Below the pieces are notes generated by a model, which made no database searches, was not told the DNA's origin, and worked only from the letters and a program-made list of their open reading frames with translations. The translations under genes and the position numbers were made by a program. Shown here one piece after another: positions 57,701 through 64,000 of a stretch of DNA of 64,000 nt. Position 1 is the stretch's first letter. Each line of letters opens with the position of its first letter. The DNA is from Aureimonas altamirensis (lineage in GTDB: Bacteria > Pseudomonadota > Alphaproteobacteria > Rhizobiales > Rhizobiaceae), in the NCBI RefSeq assembly GCF_001463885.1, contig NZ_BBWQ01000002.1, positions 62,001 through 126,000 on the forward strand, written 5' to 3'.

Positions 57701-60143
57701 CCTGCCCGTAACCGCGGAATGGGGCGCCGGCGCCTATGTGACGGCCTTCGCCTGGCGGCCCATGGATATCGAGGCGCGGCAGATGCCGGCGCGTGCCATC
57801 GGCCTTGCCTATGCGGCGGTGGACCCGGGGGAAAGGGCGCTGTCGGTTACTATCGAAGCGCCGCAATCCATGCGTCCGCGCCGGCGGCTGGACGTGCCCG
57901 TACAGGTGTCGGGGGTGCGCCCCGGCGAGCGTGCCTTCCTGACGCTTGCCGCCGTCGATGCGGGTATCCTCAACATTACCGACTTCCAGCCCCCGTCGCC
58001 CGGCGACTGGTATTTCGGCCAGCGCCGGCTGGGTGTCGATATCCGCGATCTCTATAGCCGCCTGATCGACCGCATGCAGGGTGCGCCGGGCTCGGTGCGC
58101 TCCGGCGGCGATGCCGGCGCAGATGCCGTCAGCCCGCCTGCGATGGACGAGCTGGTCTCGCTCTTTTCCGGCGTGGTGCAGTTGGACGGTACCGGCCGCG
58201 CCGTGGTGCCGCTGGATATTCCCGACTTCGACGGCGAGTTGAAGCTGATGGCCATCGCCTGGAGCGACACGGGCGTCGGCCAGGCCGACGCCAGCGTTAC
58301 GGTGCGCGATCCGGTGGTGGCGCAGATCAGCCGGCCGCTGTTCCTCGGCCCCGGCGATACGTCGCGCATCGCGCTCGACCTTGCCCATGCCGATGGCCCG
58401 GCAGGGGCCGTCCGCTATGCCTTGACCGGCGGCGACGGCGTCCTGCGGCTGGACGGCGCGGTGGCGGGCACGGTCGAGCTTGCCGAGGGGCAGCGGATAC
58501 GCCGCCTCGTCCAGATGACCGCCATCGACGAGGGGGAGGCCACCCTGACGCTCGAGATGACACCGCCGGACGGAGAGGTGCTGACGAAACAGATGCGCGT
58601 GGCCGTGCGTTCGCTCAGGCCGGACGTCGTACGGCGCTCCAGCCTCGAACTGGCCGCCGGCCGCAGCCTGACGCTGGGGCAGGACATCTTCGTCGATCTT
58701 GCACCGGATACCGCCTCGGCGACGCTGACCGTGTCGAGCTTCCCCGGCTTCGACGTCGCGGGTGCGGTACGCGCCCTGGATCTGTATCCCTATGGCTGTA
58801 CGGAGCAGCTCACCAGCCGCGTGCTGCCGATGCTCTATCTCGACGAGACGATCCTGTCGGCGGGCCTCGGCGAGCGGCCCGATATCGGCGAGCGCGTCAT
58901 TAAGGCCATCTCGGGCATTCTGGCCAACCAGGGCTCCTCGGGAAGCTTCGGCCTCTGGGCGCCGGATTACGGCGATCTGTGGCTCGATTCCTATGTCACG
59001 GATTTCCTGTCGCGTGCCGCCGCCAAGGGCCAGCCCGTGCCGGCCGAAGCGCTGTCGCTGGCGCTCGACAACCTGGCAAACCAGGTTGCCTATCTGCCGG
59101 AAAAGCCGGACTGGGCGTCCGCTGCCTATGCCTATTACGTGCTGGCCCGCAATGGCCGTGCGGCGATCGGCGACCTGCGCTATGTGGCGGACAACCGCAT
59201 GGACGAGTTCGCCACACCGCTGGCCCGCGCCCAGCTTGCGGCCGCACTGGCCCTCTACGGTGACCGGCTCCGTGCCGAGACCGTTTACCGCACGGCAGTT
59301 GCGAGCGCACTCGACAGCGATGGCGACCGGTTGGGCCGATCCGATTACGGCTCCGCGCTGCGCGATGCGGCCGGCGTCGTGACACTTGGCCTGGAGCAGG
59401 ACATTCCCGGTACGGATCTGGACCCGCTGGTGCGCAAGGTCGGCATGGAGCGGGCAGCCGCGCGCTATACCTCGACGCAGGACGAAGCATGGTCGCTTCT
59501 GGCGGCCCATGCCATCGTAACGCGCGACAAATCCGTGCTGGAACTCGATGGAGAGCGGCGCGAAGGCGCCTATGCCACCCGCTTCGATGCGGCCTCGCTG
59601 GCTGCGCCGGCAGCAATCCGCAATGCCGGCGCCAAGGCGCTGACGGCGGAAATCACCGTGCGCGGCAAGCCGACCGTGGCCCTGCCGGGCGAGAGCGCCG
59701 GATATGCCATCGCGCGCAGCGTCTATACGCTGGATGGAGCGCCCGCATCGCTTGATACCGTTGCGCAGGGCGACCGGCTGGTGGCCGTCATCGAGGTGAC
59801 GCCCATCGACCGGCAGTCGGCACGCCTGATCGTCGACGATCCGCTGCCCGCCGGCTTAGAGATCGACAACCCTTCGATCCTGAAGGGCGGGGATGTGGCC
59901 GCACTGGATTTCCTGGACCTGACGGACGATGCCGCGCACACGGAGTTTCGGGCCGACCGGTTCATCGCTTCGGTCGACAAGGATGATGGCGACGTCGCGC
60001 CGATGCGCTTTGCCTACATCGTGCGGGCCGTCTCGCCGGGCCGTTTCCTGCATCCGGCCGCGCTGGTGGAGAACATGTACCAGCCGGAGCGGCGGGCGCG
60101 GACAGAGGAGAGCCTTGTCGAAGTCGTCGGTCCGCTGCAATGA
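54792..60143 (+). CDS. Alpha-2-macroglobulin family protein with PAN/Apple-like module
   Basis: A 1783-residue exported protein. Order: signal (1-24, ending ASAQ); a PAN/Apple-like module about 30-100 with Cys55, 59, 65 and 77; MG (macroglobulin) domains to about 1250; the thioester CTEQ at Cys1336-Gln1339 in YPYGCTEQLTSR; then the alpha-helical thioester domain and C-terminal domains. Bacterial A2M proteins trap foreign proteases in the periplasm. GGGAGG lies nine bases before the ATG. It overlaps pbpC by four bases (ATGA), the YfhM-PbpC pairing. No lipobox is visible, unlike E. coli YfhM, so it may be soluble. Confidence 0.93.
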   Translation: MAGFGRLAAKVLLAMLLLVEAASAQPAERRIVPTPDADYFGHDYDILRDVDENICETACLSDNRCKAFTLNRSSGWCFLKEEVGELRQTPGALSGRIVLATIADPNAVAAREKLLPFLPASLIDEARNARLSQDGPSKDASSWLAEARDALNTRPDDWDARQDNASLRRTASISAFVLAEDPAQQAEALDVMATALGEDGEWKPAIAAWRLAVSLNADDAIARRLDEALAAHGFRIVGNSVDNNAATPRICLNFSEDLTPSLSGGDIAGDFLSVDGGDDYPVSASGSQICVEGVKHGQRYRILARAGIPAASGETLPHQAETNIYVRDRDPAAHFAGNAYVLPAGGAVSIPVTSINTDRLKLRLLRIGDRQLARTIGESTFLSQLATYQLDTIAGETGEEVWHGEMDVSGATNAETVTAIPLRDVLAEARPGVYILSAAPANRPREDDAPAQQWFVLTDIGLTTLSGADGLTVSARSLGTAEALEGIDLELVAANNEVLGQARTDAEGRAVFAPGLSAGDGGQRPAVLTASRGDGQDFVFLDMTTAPFDLTDRGVEGRAPAGPMDVFLTPDRGIYRPGDTVNLTMLVRDGEARAVEGAALTLVVTRPDGVEYLRRAVATGDAGGTAQAVDLPAAAMRGGWRMALHIDPERPAIASTSVQVQDFEPQKIDFDLPQPGPIDPQAPPELSFDVRYLFGAPAANLTVEGEIVVSAVRSLPGLSGWLFGLADEESTPGRQALEPIATDEDGRAALSLPVIDVPGTTRPVSAELIVRVTDAGGRPVERRVDVPLISRGSRLAVRPAFDGSVPQGSQASFSVALFGEDGQPVAAPGVNWVLNRVTTDFQWYSTNGRWNFEPIRRVERVADGTLDLAGGDPANLSVPVDWGGYELVVSAPDAVPASLSFNAGWYVAAGSADTPDMARLTLDKPRYSVGEEAVVRIEPRFAGRAEIVVMREGVIGRTVVDVPAGGGEARLPVTAEWGAGAYVTAFAWRPMDIEARQMPARAIGLAYAAVDPGERALSVTIEAPQSMRPRRRLDVPVQVSGVRPGERAFLTLAAVDAGILNITDFQPPSPGDWYFGQRRLGVDIRDLYSRLIDRMQGAPGSVRSGGDAGADAVSPPAMDELVSLFSGVVQLDGTGRAVVPLDIPDFDGELKLMAIAWSDTGVGQADASVTVRDPVVAQISRPLFLGPGDTSRIALDLAHADGPAGAVRYALTGGDGVLRLDGAVAGTVELAEGQRIRRLVQMTAIDEGEATLTLEMTPPDGEVLTKQMRVAVRSLRPDVVRRSSLELAAGRSLTLGQDIFVDLAPDTASATLTVSSFPGFDVAGAVRALDLYPYGCTEQLTSRVLPMLYLDETILSAGLGERPDIGERVIKAISGILANQGSSGSFGLWAPDYGDLWLDSYVTDFLSRAAAKGQPVPAEALSLALDNLANQVAYLPEKPDWASAAYAYYVLARNGRAAIGDLRYVADNRMDEFATPLARAQLAAALALYGDRLRAETVYRTAVASALDSDGDRLGRSDYGSALRDAAGVVTLGLEQDIPGTDLDPLVRKVGMERAAARYTSTQDEAWSLLAAHAIVTRDKSVLELDGERREGAYATRFDAASLAAPAAIRNAGAKALTAEITVRGKPTVALPGESAGYAIARSVYTLDGAPASLDTVAQGDRLVAVIEVTPIDRQSARLIVDDPLPAGLEIDNPSILKGGDVAALDFLDLTDDAAHTEFRADRFIASVDKDDGDVAPMRFAYIVRAVSPGRFLHPAALVENMYQPERRARTEESLVEVVGPLQ

Positions 60144-62287
60144 GGGTTGGGCGCTGGCTTATCCTGCCGGCGCTGCTGGCCGTTCTTGTCGGGCTTCTGG
60201 CCGTATCGGGCCTCGTGCGGCAGGAGGGCGACAGGCGGCTTGCCGATTGGCGCGAGCCGCAATTGGGGGCCGTGGCGCTGGACAGGAACGGCGCGTTGCT
60301 CCGGGTCTTTCCCGTGGATGCGGGCCGATGGCGCATGGATGTGGCGCTGGCCGATGTCGACCCGCGCTTTTTAAGCATGCTGCTGGCCTGGGAGGACAGG
60401 CGCTTCGAAGGCCATTCCGGCATCGACTGGCTGGCCATCGGCCGTGCGGCATGGCAGTCGGTGCGGCATGGGCGGATCGTCTCCGGCGGATCGACGCTGA
60501 CCATGCAGGTGGCGCGCATGGTGCGCGGCCTGCCGACCGGCAGCATGACGGCCAAACTGGAACAGGCCGTGGTTGCGCTGGCGCTGGAACGGCGCTTCAC
60601 CAAGGACGAAATCGCCAGCCTGTATCTGCGCCTGGCGCCCTATGGTGGGCCGGTGGAAGGGATACGGGCCGCCAGTCTTGCCTGGTTCGGCAAGGAGCCG
60701 CGCCGCCTGACGGCAGGTGAGGCCGCGCTTCTGGTGGCGTTGCCGCAAGCGCCCGAGCGGTTCCGGCCGGACCTTTATCCCGAGCGTGCGGAACGCGCGC
60801 GCAACCGTGTCCTGGCGCGGATGGCCGAACTTGAAGTCCTGTCGCAGGCCGAGGCCGACCGTGCCATGCGCGAGCCGATCCCGCGCCAACGCCGCGCCAT
60901 GCCGATGATGGCCGCGCATCTGACCGACAGGCTGCGGCGCGACAACCCCGGCCGGGTGCTCTATCGCCTGACCATCGATGCCGGGCTGCAGGCGCGCCTG
61001 GAAGATTACGCCCGTCGCGAATCCGCCAATCTGCCCGGCACCGCCGGGCTGGCGCTGATGGTGGGCGACTATCGCACAGGCGAGGTTGTCGCGCAGGTAG
61101 GCTCGGCCGACATGTTCGATCGGACGCGCCAGGGTTATGTGGACCTGACACGGGCGCGCCGCTCTCCCGGATCGACGTTGAAGCCGCTGATCTACGGCCT
61201 GGCGTTCGAACGCGGCGTGGCGCACCCGGAAAGTCTGGTGGACGACCGTCCCACCAGCTTCGCGGGTTACCGGCCGCAGAATTTCGACCATGGCTACGAG
61301 GGCGTGATGACGGTTCGCCGCGCCCTGCAATTGTCGCGCAACCTGCCCGCCGTGGAGCTGCTGCGCGCCGTCGGGCCGTCGCGGCTTATCCAGCGCATGC
61401 GGCGGGCAGGGGCCACGCCGGAGCTGGGCAGCAACAGCCTGCCCGGGCTGGCCATCGGTCTGGGCGGGCTCGGCATCTCGCTGGAAGATCTCCTGCGCCT
61501 GTACGGGGGCCTCGCCAATGGCGGGCTGGCCATGCCGCTGTCGTATGAGGAGGGGCCCCGGCAAGGCGGCCACCGCATGCTGTCGCAGGCGGCGGCATGG
61601 TATGTGACATCGGTTCTGGCCGGCGCGCCGACGACCGCCAGCGGTCCGCCGGGCAGCCTCGCCTACAAGACGGGTACGTCCTACGGCTACCGCGACGCCT
61701 GGAGCCTCGGCTATGACGGGCGGTATGTGGCAGGCGTCTGGGTGGGCCGGCCGGACGGCGTGCCCGTTCCCGGCCTTGTGGGGCAGGATGCGGCGCTTCC
61801 GCTGTTGAAGGGTGTCTTCTCCAGGCTTGGCGGCGCCGAGCGGTTGCCCGGGCCGCCACCCGGAATCCTGGCCGCGGGCAATGCCCGGTTGCCGTCTCAT
61901 ATGCGCAAGGTGGGCACTGTGGCCGGGCGGCTTCAGCCCGCCGACGCGCCCCAGATCGTCTACCCGCCAGCCGGTGCCCGGATCGAACTTGCCCCCGGCG
62001 CCTCCGGTGCGCCATTGGCATTGAAGGTGCGGGGTGGCCGGCCCCCATTCACCTGGTATGTCGGCGGCCGGCCGGCGCTGTCGGGCGTATTCGGGCGGGA
62101 AGCCGCCTATCCGCTGGCGTCAGCCGGCTTTGCCGATATTTCCGTCGTCGACAGCGAGGGGGTTGCGGCCAGCACCTCCGTCTTCGTCGACCAGCCCGTC
62201 GAAACGCAGGCTGACGCGCAGGCCGGGCGCGGCGTCGTCGAGGCGGACGGTGGCCCGGTGGAGGTCCGCGATAGCGGCCACCATTGA
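60140..62287 (+). CDS. pbpC: Penicillin-binding protein 1C
   Basis: A 715-residue bifunctional class A PBP. One N-terminal membrane segment (8-24); glycosyltransferase 51 domain with Glu85 in LAWEDRRFEGHSGIDW and GGSTLTMQVARM; transpeptidase domain with Ser345-x-x-Lys348 (SPGSTLKPL) and KTG at 510; and a C-terminal BiPBP_C domain. It repairs peptidoglycan, matching its coupling to the protease-trap A2M. The last 30 residues lie in the 168-base overlap with the convergent histidine-kinase gene and look non-conserved. Confidence 0.93.
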   Translation: MRVGRWLILPALLAVLVGLLAVSGLVRQEGDRRLADWREPQLGAVALDRNGALLRVFPVDAGRWRMDVALADVDPRFLSMLLAWEDRRFEGHSGIDWLAIGRAAWQSVRHGRIVSGGSTLTMQVARMVRGLPTGSMTAKLEQAVVALALERRFTKDEIASLYLRLAPYGGPVEGIRAASLAWFGKEPRRLTAGEAALLVALPQAPERFRPDLYPERAERARNRVLARMAELEVLSQAEADRAMREPIPRQRRAMPMMAAHLTDRLRRDNPGRVLYRLTIDAGLQARLEDYARRESANLPGTAGLALMVGDYRTGEVVAQVGSADMFDRTRQGYVDLTRARRSPGSTLKPLIYGLAFERGVAHPESLVDDRPTSFAGYRPQNFDHGYEGVMTVRRALQLSRNLPAVELLRAVGPSRLIQRMRRAGATPELGSNSLPGLAIGLGGLGISLEDLLRLYGGLANGGLAMPLSYEEGPRQGGHRMLSQAAAWYVTSVLAGAPTTASGPPGSLAYKTGTSYGYRDAWSLGYDGRYVAGVWVGRPDGVPVPGLVGQDAALPLLKGVFSRLGGAERLPGPPPGILAAGNARLPSHMRKVGTVAGRLQPADAPQIVYPPAGARIELAPGASGAPLALKVRGGRPPFTWYVGGRPALSGVFGREAAYPLASAGFADISVVDSEGVAASTSVFVDQPVETQADAQAGRGVVEADGGPVEVRDSGHH

Positions 62288-63565
62288 CAGGCCAAGCCCG
62301 TTGCCCGGTGTGCTGCGGCTGGAGTTCAGGCGGTACAGGCGGCGGAAGACGTTGCCGCGCTCGGCCTCCGGTATGCCGGGACCGTCATCCTCGATACGCC
62401 ACAGCACCGGCCCGTCCGCCTGGCCGCGGAGCGTCACGGCGATGCGGGCCGGCGCGGGCGCATGGTTGATCGCGTTCTCGATCAGATTCGCCATCATCTG
62501 CGTGAGAAGGTCCGGATCGCCCGAAACCTGCAGGGCGCTGTCCGTATCGAAGGTCAACGTGTGCCCGGCATCGGCCGCGACATCGGCGTAGATGTCGCAG
62601 ATCCGCGCGGTCAAGGCAGACAGGTCGGTGGTGCGAAACCGCTCGCGGCGCACGCCGGCTTCCACCTGGGCGATGCGCAGCAGGGCATTGAATGTCTCGA
62701 TGATCCCGTCGGCCTCGGCAATGGCGCCATCCATCGCGGCATCGAACTCGGAAGGCGTCGGCGGATGCGCCTGAAGGCGGTCCAGCCGCTGCCGCAGCCG
62801 TGCCAGCGGCGTGCGCAGATCGTGCGCGATGTCGGTGGACACCTGCCGCAGACTGTCCATCAACCGCTCGATCCGCGCCAGCATGACATTGATATGCTCG
62901 GCCAGCCGGTCGATCTCGTCGCCGCGCCGCCTGACGGGCAGCCGCCCGTCGAAACGCCCCGAGGTGACCTGCCGCGTCAGCGCCAGGATGGCGTTCACCC
63001 GGGCGGCCGGCTCCCGGCTCAAGGCGAAACCCGTGACGAGGGCGCCGATGGCGATGGCGACGCTGCCCACGAGCAGGCAGAACAGGACGATCTCCTGCGT
63101 CTCGTGCAGGATATGCGAATTGCGTCCGGCCAGCACCTGATAGGGGCCCATCGTTTCCCCGAAGCTGAACAGGCGGACTTCGTCGTCGCTGTTCATCGCG
63201 GCCGCGTCTTTCAGGTCCTGGTCGGCCTGCACGATGGCGTGCGGCAGACGCATTTCCTGCCAGCCTTCGTGCCATACGTCCTTCGGGATATTGCCGGCGA
63301 TCATCCGCCCGTTTTCGGCCAGAAGATAGAAATCGTCGCCGGGCGCGCCTTCGGCGTGCTCGCTGATGGCCAGCGATAGCTGCGATATGCCGCCGGTGTC
63401 GTAGGCCGAGCGCAGCGCCTGCATGTCGTATTGGATCTCGCGCTCCGAAATGCCGCGAATTTCCTGCGTGGCGACGATATAGACGACGCCCAGGATCATC
63501 GAGACGAACAGGGTGAAGATCAGCGCATAGGTTCCGGCAAAGCGGAAGGCGAGGGTGCGGAACAT
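62120..63565 (-). CDS. HAMP-domain sensor histidine kinase
   Basis: A 481-residue inner-membrane kinase. Two membrane segments (about 8-30 and 157-180) flank a periplasmic sensor region of about 125 residues without a recognised family. HAMP follows (about 180-235), then H-box DIAHDLRTPLARL, N-box ANLIENAINHAP, G1 EDDGPGIPEAERG and G2 GNGLGLSMV. The last 55 codons overlap pbpC on the opposite strand. It forms a two-component pair with the response regulator six bases upstream. Confidence 0.92.
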   Translation of the reverse strand: MFRTLAFRFAGTYALIFTLFVSMILGVVYIVATQEIRGISEREIQYDMQALRSAYDTGGISQLSLAISEHAEGAPGDDFYLLAENGRMIAGNIPKDVWHEGWQEMRLPHAIVQADQDLKDAAAMNSDDEVRLFSFGETMGPYQVLAGRNSHILHETQEIVLFCLLVGSVAIAIGALVTGFALSREPAARVNAILALTRQVTSGRFDGRLPVRRRGDEIDRLAEHINVMLARIERLMDSLRQVSTDIAHDLRTPLARLRQRLDRLQAHPPTPSEFDAAMDGAIAEADGIIETFNALLRIAQVEAGVRRERFRTTDLSALTARICDIYADVAADAGHTLTFDTDSALQVSGDPDLLTQMMANLIENAINHAPAPARIAVTLRGQADGPVLWRIEDDGPGIPEAERGNVFRRLYRLNSSRSTPGNGLGLSMVAAIADLHRATVRLDDAAPGLRVSLRFDGLVDEDGGAGRNPLAVDDGNIGKAG

Positions 63566-63571
63566 GGGTCG

Positions 63572-64000
63572 TCAGGCTTCCAGTATGTAGCCCGAGCCGC
63601 GCACGGTGCGGATGATCTCGTTGCCGAAGGGTTTGTCCACCTTGGCACGCAGCCGGCTGATATGCGTTTCCACCACATTGGTCTGCGGGTCGAAATGGAA
63701 ATCCCAGACGCGCTCCAGCAGCATGGTGCGGGTGACGAGGCGCCCCTTGTTGCGCATCAGATATTCCAGAAGCTGGAACTCGCGCGGCTGCAGGTCCACC
63801 GCGACGCCGCCGCGCGTCACGCTGCGCGAAACGAGGTTCATCCGCAGTTCGCCTGCTTCCAGCACCGTTTCCTCGCGCCGGGCGGGCCCGCGCCGCGTCA
63901 GAGCGTTCAGCCGCGCCAGAAGCTCGGAAAAGGCAAAGGGCTTCAGAAGATAGTCGTCGGCGCCGGCCTCCAGCCCCTCGACCCGGTCGTCGACGCCCCC
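63572..64000 (-). CDS. OmpR/PhoB-family response regulator, C-terminal part (cut by window edge)
   Basis: The frame is open to the right edge (143 codons visible). It contains the end of a receiver domain (EAGADDYLLKPFAFSELLAR, with the conserved Lys) and a winged-helix DNA-binding domain (LQPREFQLLEYLMRNKGRLV; TNVVETHISRLRAKVDKPFG; IIRTVRGSGYILEA). The phosphorylated Asp lies beyond the window. The kinase gene starts six bases after its stop, so they are co-transcribed. Targets are unknown. Confidence 0.93.
   Translation of the reverse strand, partial: GGVDDRVEGLEAGADDYLLKPFAFSELLARLNALTRRGPARREETVLEAGELRMNLVSRSVTRGGVAVDLQPREFQLLEYLMRNKGRLVTRTMLLERVWDFHFDPQTNVVETHISRLRAKVDKPFGNEIIRTVRGSGYILEA

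Noticed and set aside
57216-59510. A 764-codon minus-strand open frame opposite the A2M gene
   Set aside because: Shadow frame of the A2M gene, rich in His, Arg, Gln and Gly and lacking any conserved motif.

Overview
The window is 64 kb of GC-rich chromosome (about 64% GC by eye) from an alphaproteobacterium, most probably of the order Hyphomicrobiales (Rhizobiales). Pointers are a RirA-type iron regulator with its three cluster cysteines, the BioYMN biotin uptake set, the zeta-type F1-ATPase inhibitor (DUF1476), a Usg protein, class I PHA synthase, and characteristic neighbourhoods: icd-trmJ-murI-rpsD, purC-purS-purQ-purL-bolA-grxD, and aminotransferase-hom-glpX-recJ. Coding density is very high, many genes overlap by 1-8 bases, and GTG/TTG starts are frequent. 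No tRNA, rRNA, CRISPR array, insertion sequence, phage or integrated element was seen. The window is core chromosome rather than an island.

Layout. 1-2.3 kb: 3' end of a proline iminopeptidase, a GFA-domain protein and a RarD-type permease. 2.3-7.3 kb: a LOG-family phosphoribohydrolase, the bioY-bioM-bioN biotin transporter, a D-amino-acid aminotransferase and a divergent xylulokinase. 7.3-13 kb: a complete branched-chain amino-acid (or amide/urea) ABC system on the minus strand, livH-livM-livG-livF-DUF6867, then a hairpin, then livK. 13.3-15.6 kb: rirA, with a candidate Irr box in front of it, and a surface-polysaccharide pair (WecG/TagA glycosyltransferase and polysaccharide deacetylase). 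15.6-26.5 kb: LysR/mmsA, icd, trmJ-murI, a Pmp3-like peptide, rpsD with a structured leader, a membrane GGDEF-EAL protein, ttcA and an inositol-monophosphatase-family enzyme. 26.5-32.1 kb: the purine operon purC-purS-purQ, two small lipoproteins, purL, bolA, grxD. 32.3-40 kb: DUF1476, an HpaI-type aldolase, a serine hydrolase, cardiolipin synthase, an EEP-fold phosphoesterase, purB, and a P1 peptidase paired with an orphan periplasmic binding protein. 40-44.4 kb: a flavin reductase, a split XdhC pair plus MocA-like nucleotidyltransferase, usg, radC and map. 44.4-52.3 kb: phaC, a lipoprotein, and the aminotransferase-hom-glpX-recJ run. 52.3-64 kb: a SleB-type lipoprotein hydrolase, a GMC-type oxidoreductase, a thioester alpha-2-macroglobulin with an N-terminal PAN/Apple-like module coupled to penicillin-binding protein 1C, and a two-component pair cut by the right edge.

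Most genes are housekeeping or common accessory genes. The signals most worth a second look are cis-acting or architectural: the Irr-like box at rirA, the possible pseudoknot leader of rpsD, the three-hairpin leader of hom, two lipoprotein genes lodged inside the purine operon, long gene overlaps (wecG/deacetylase; pbpC/histidine kinase in antisense), the P1 peptidase with its own binding protein, and the PAN-A2M/PBP1C unit. I did not find a clearly new multi-gene defence or metabolic system. All calls come from reading the sequence and recalled family knowledge; no database search was run.
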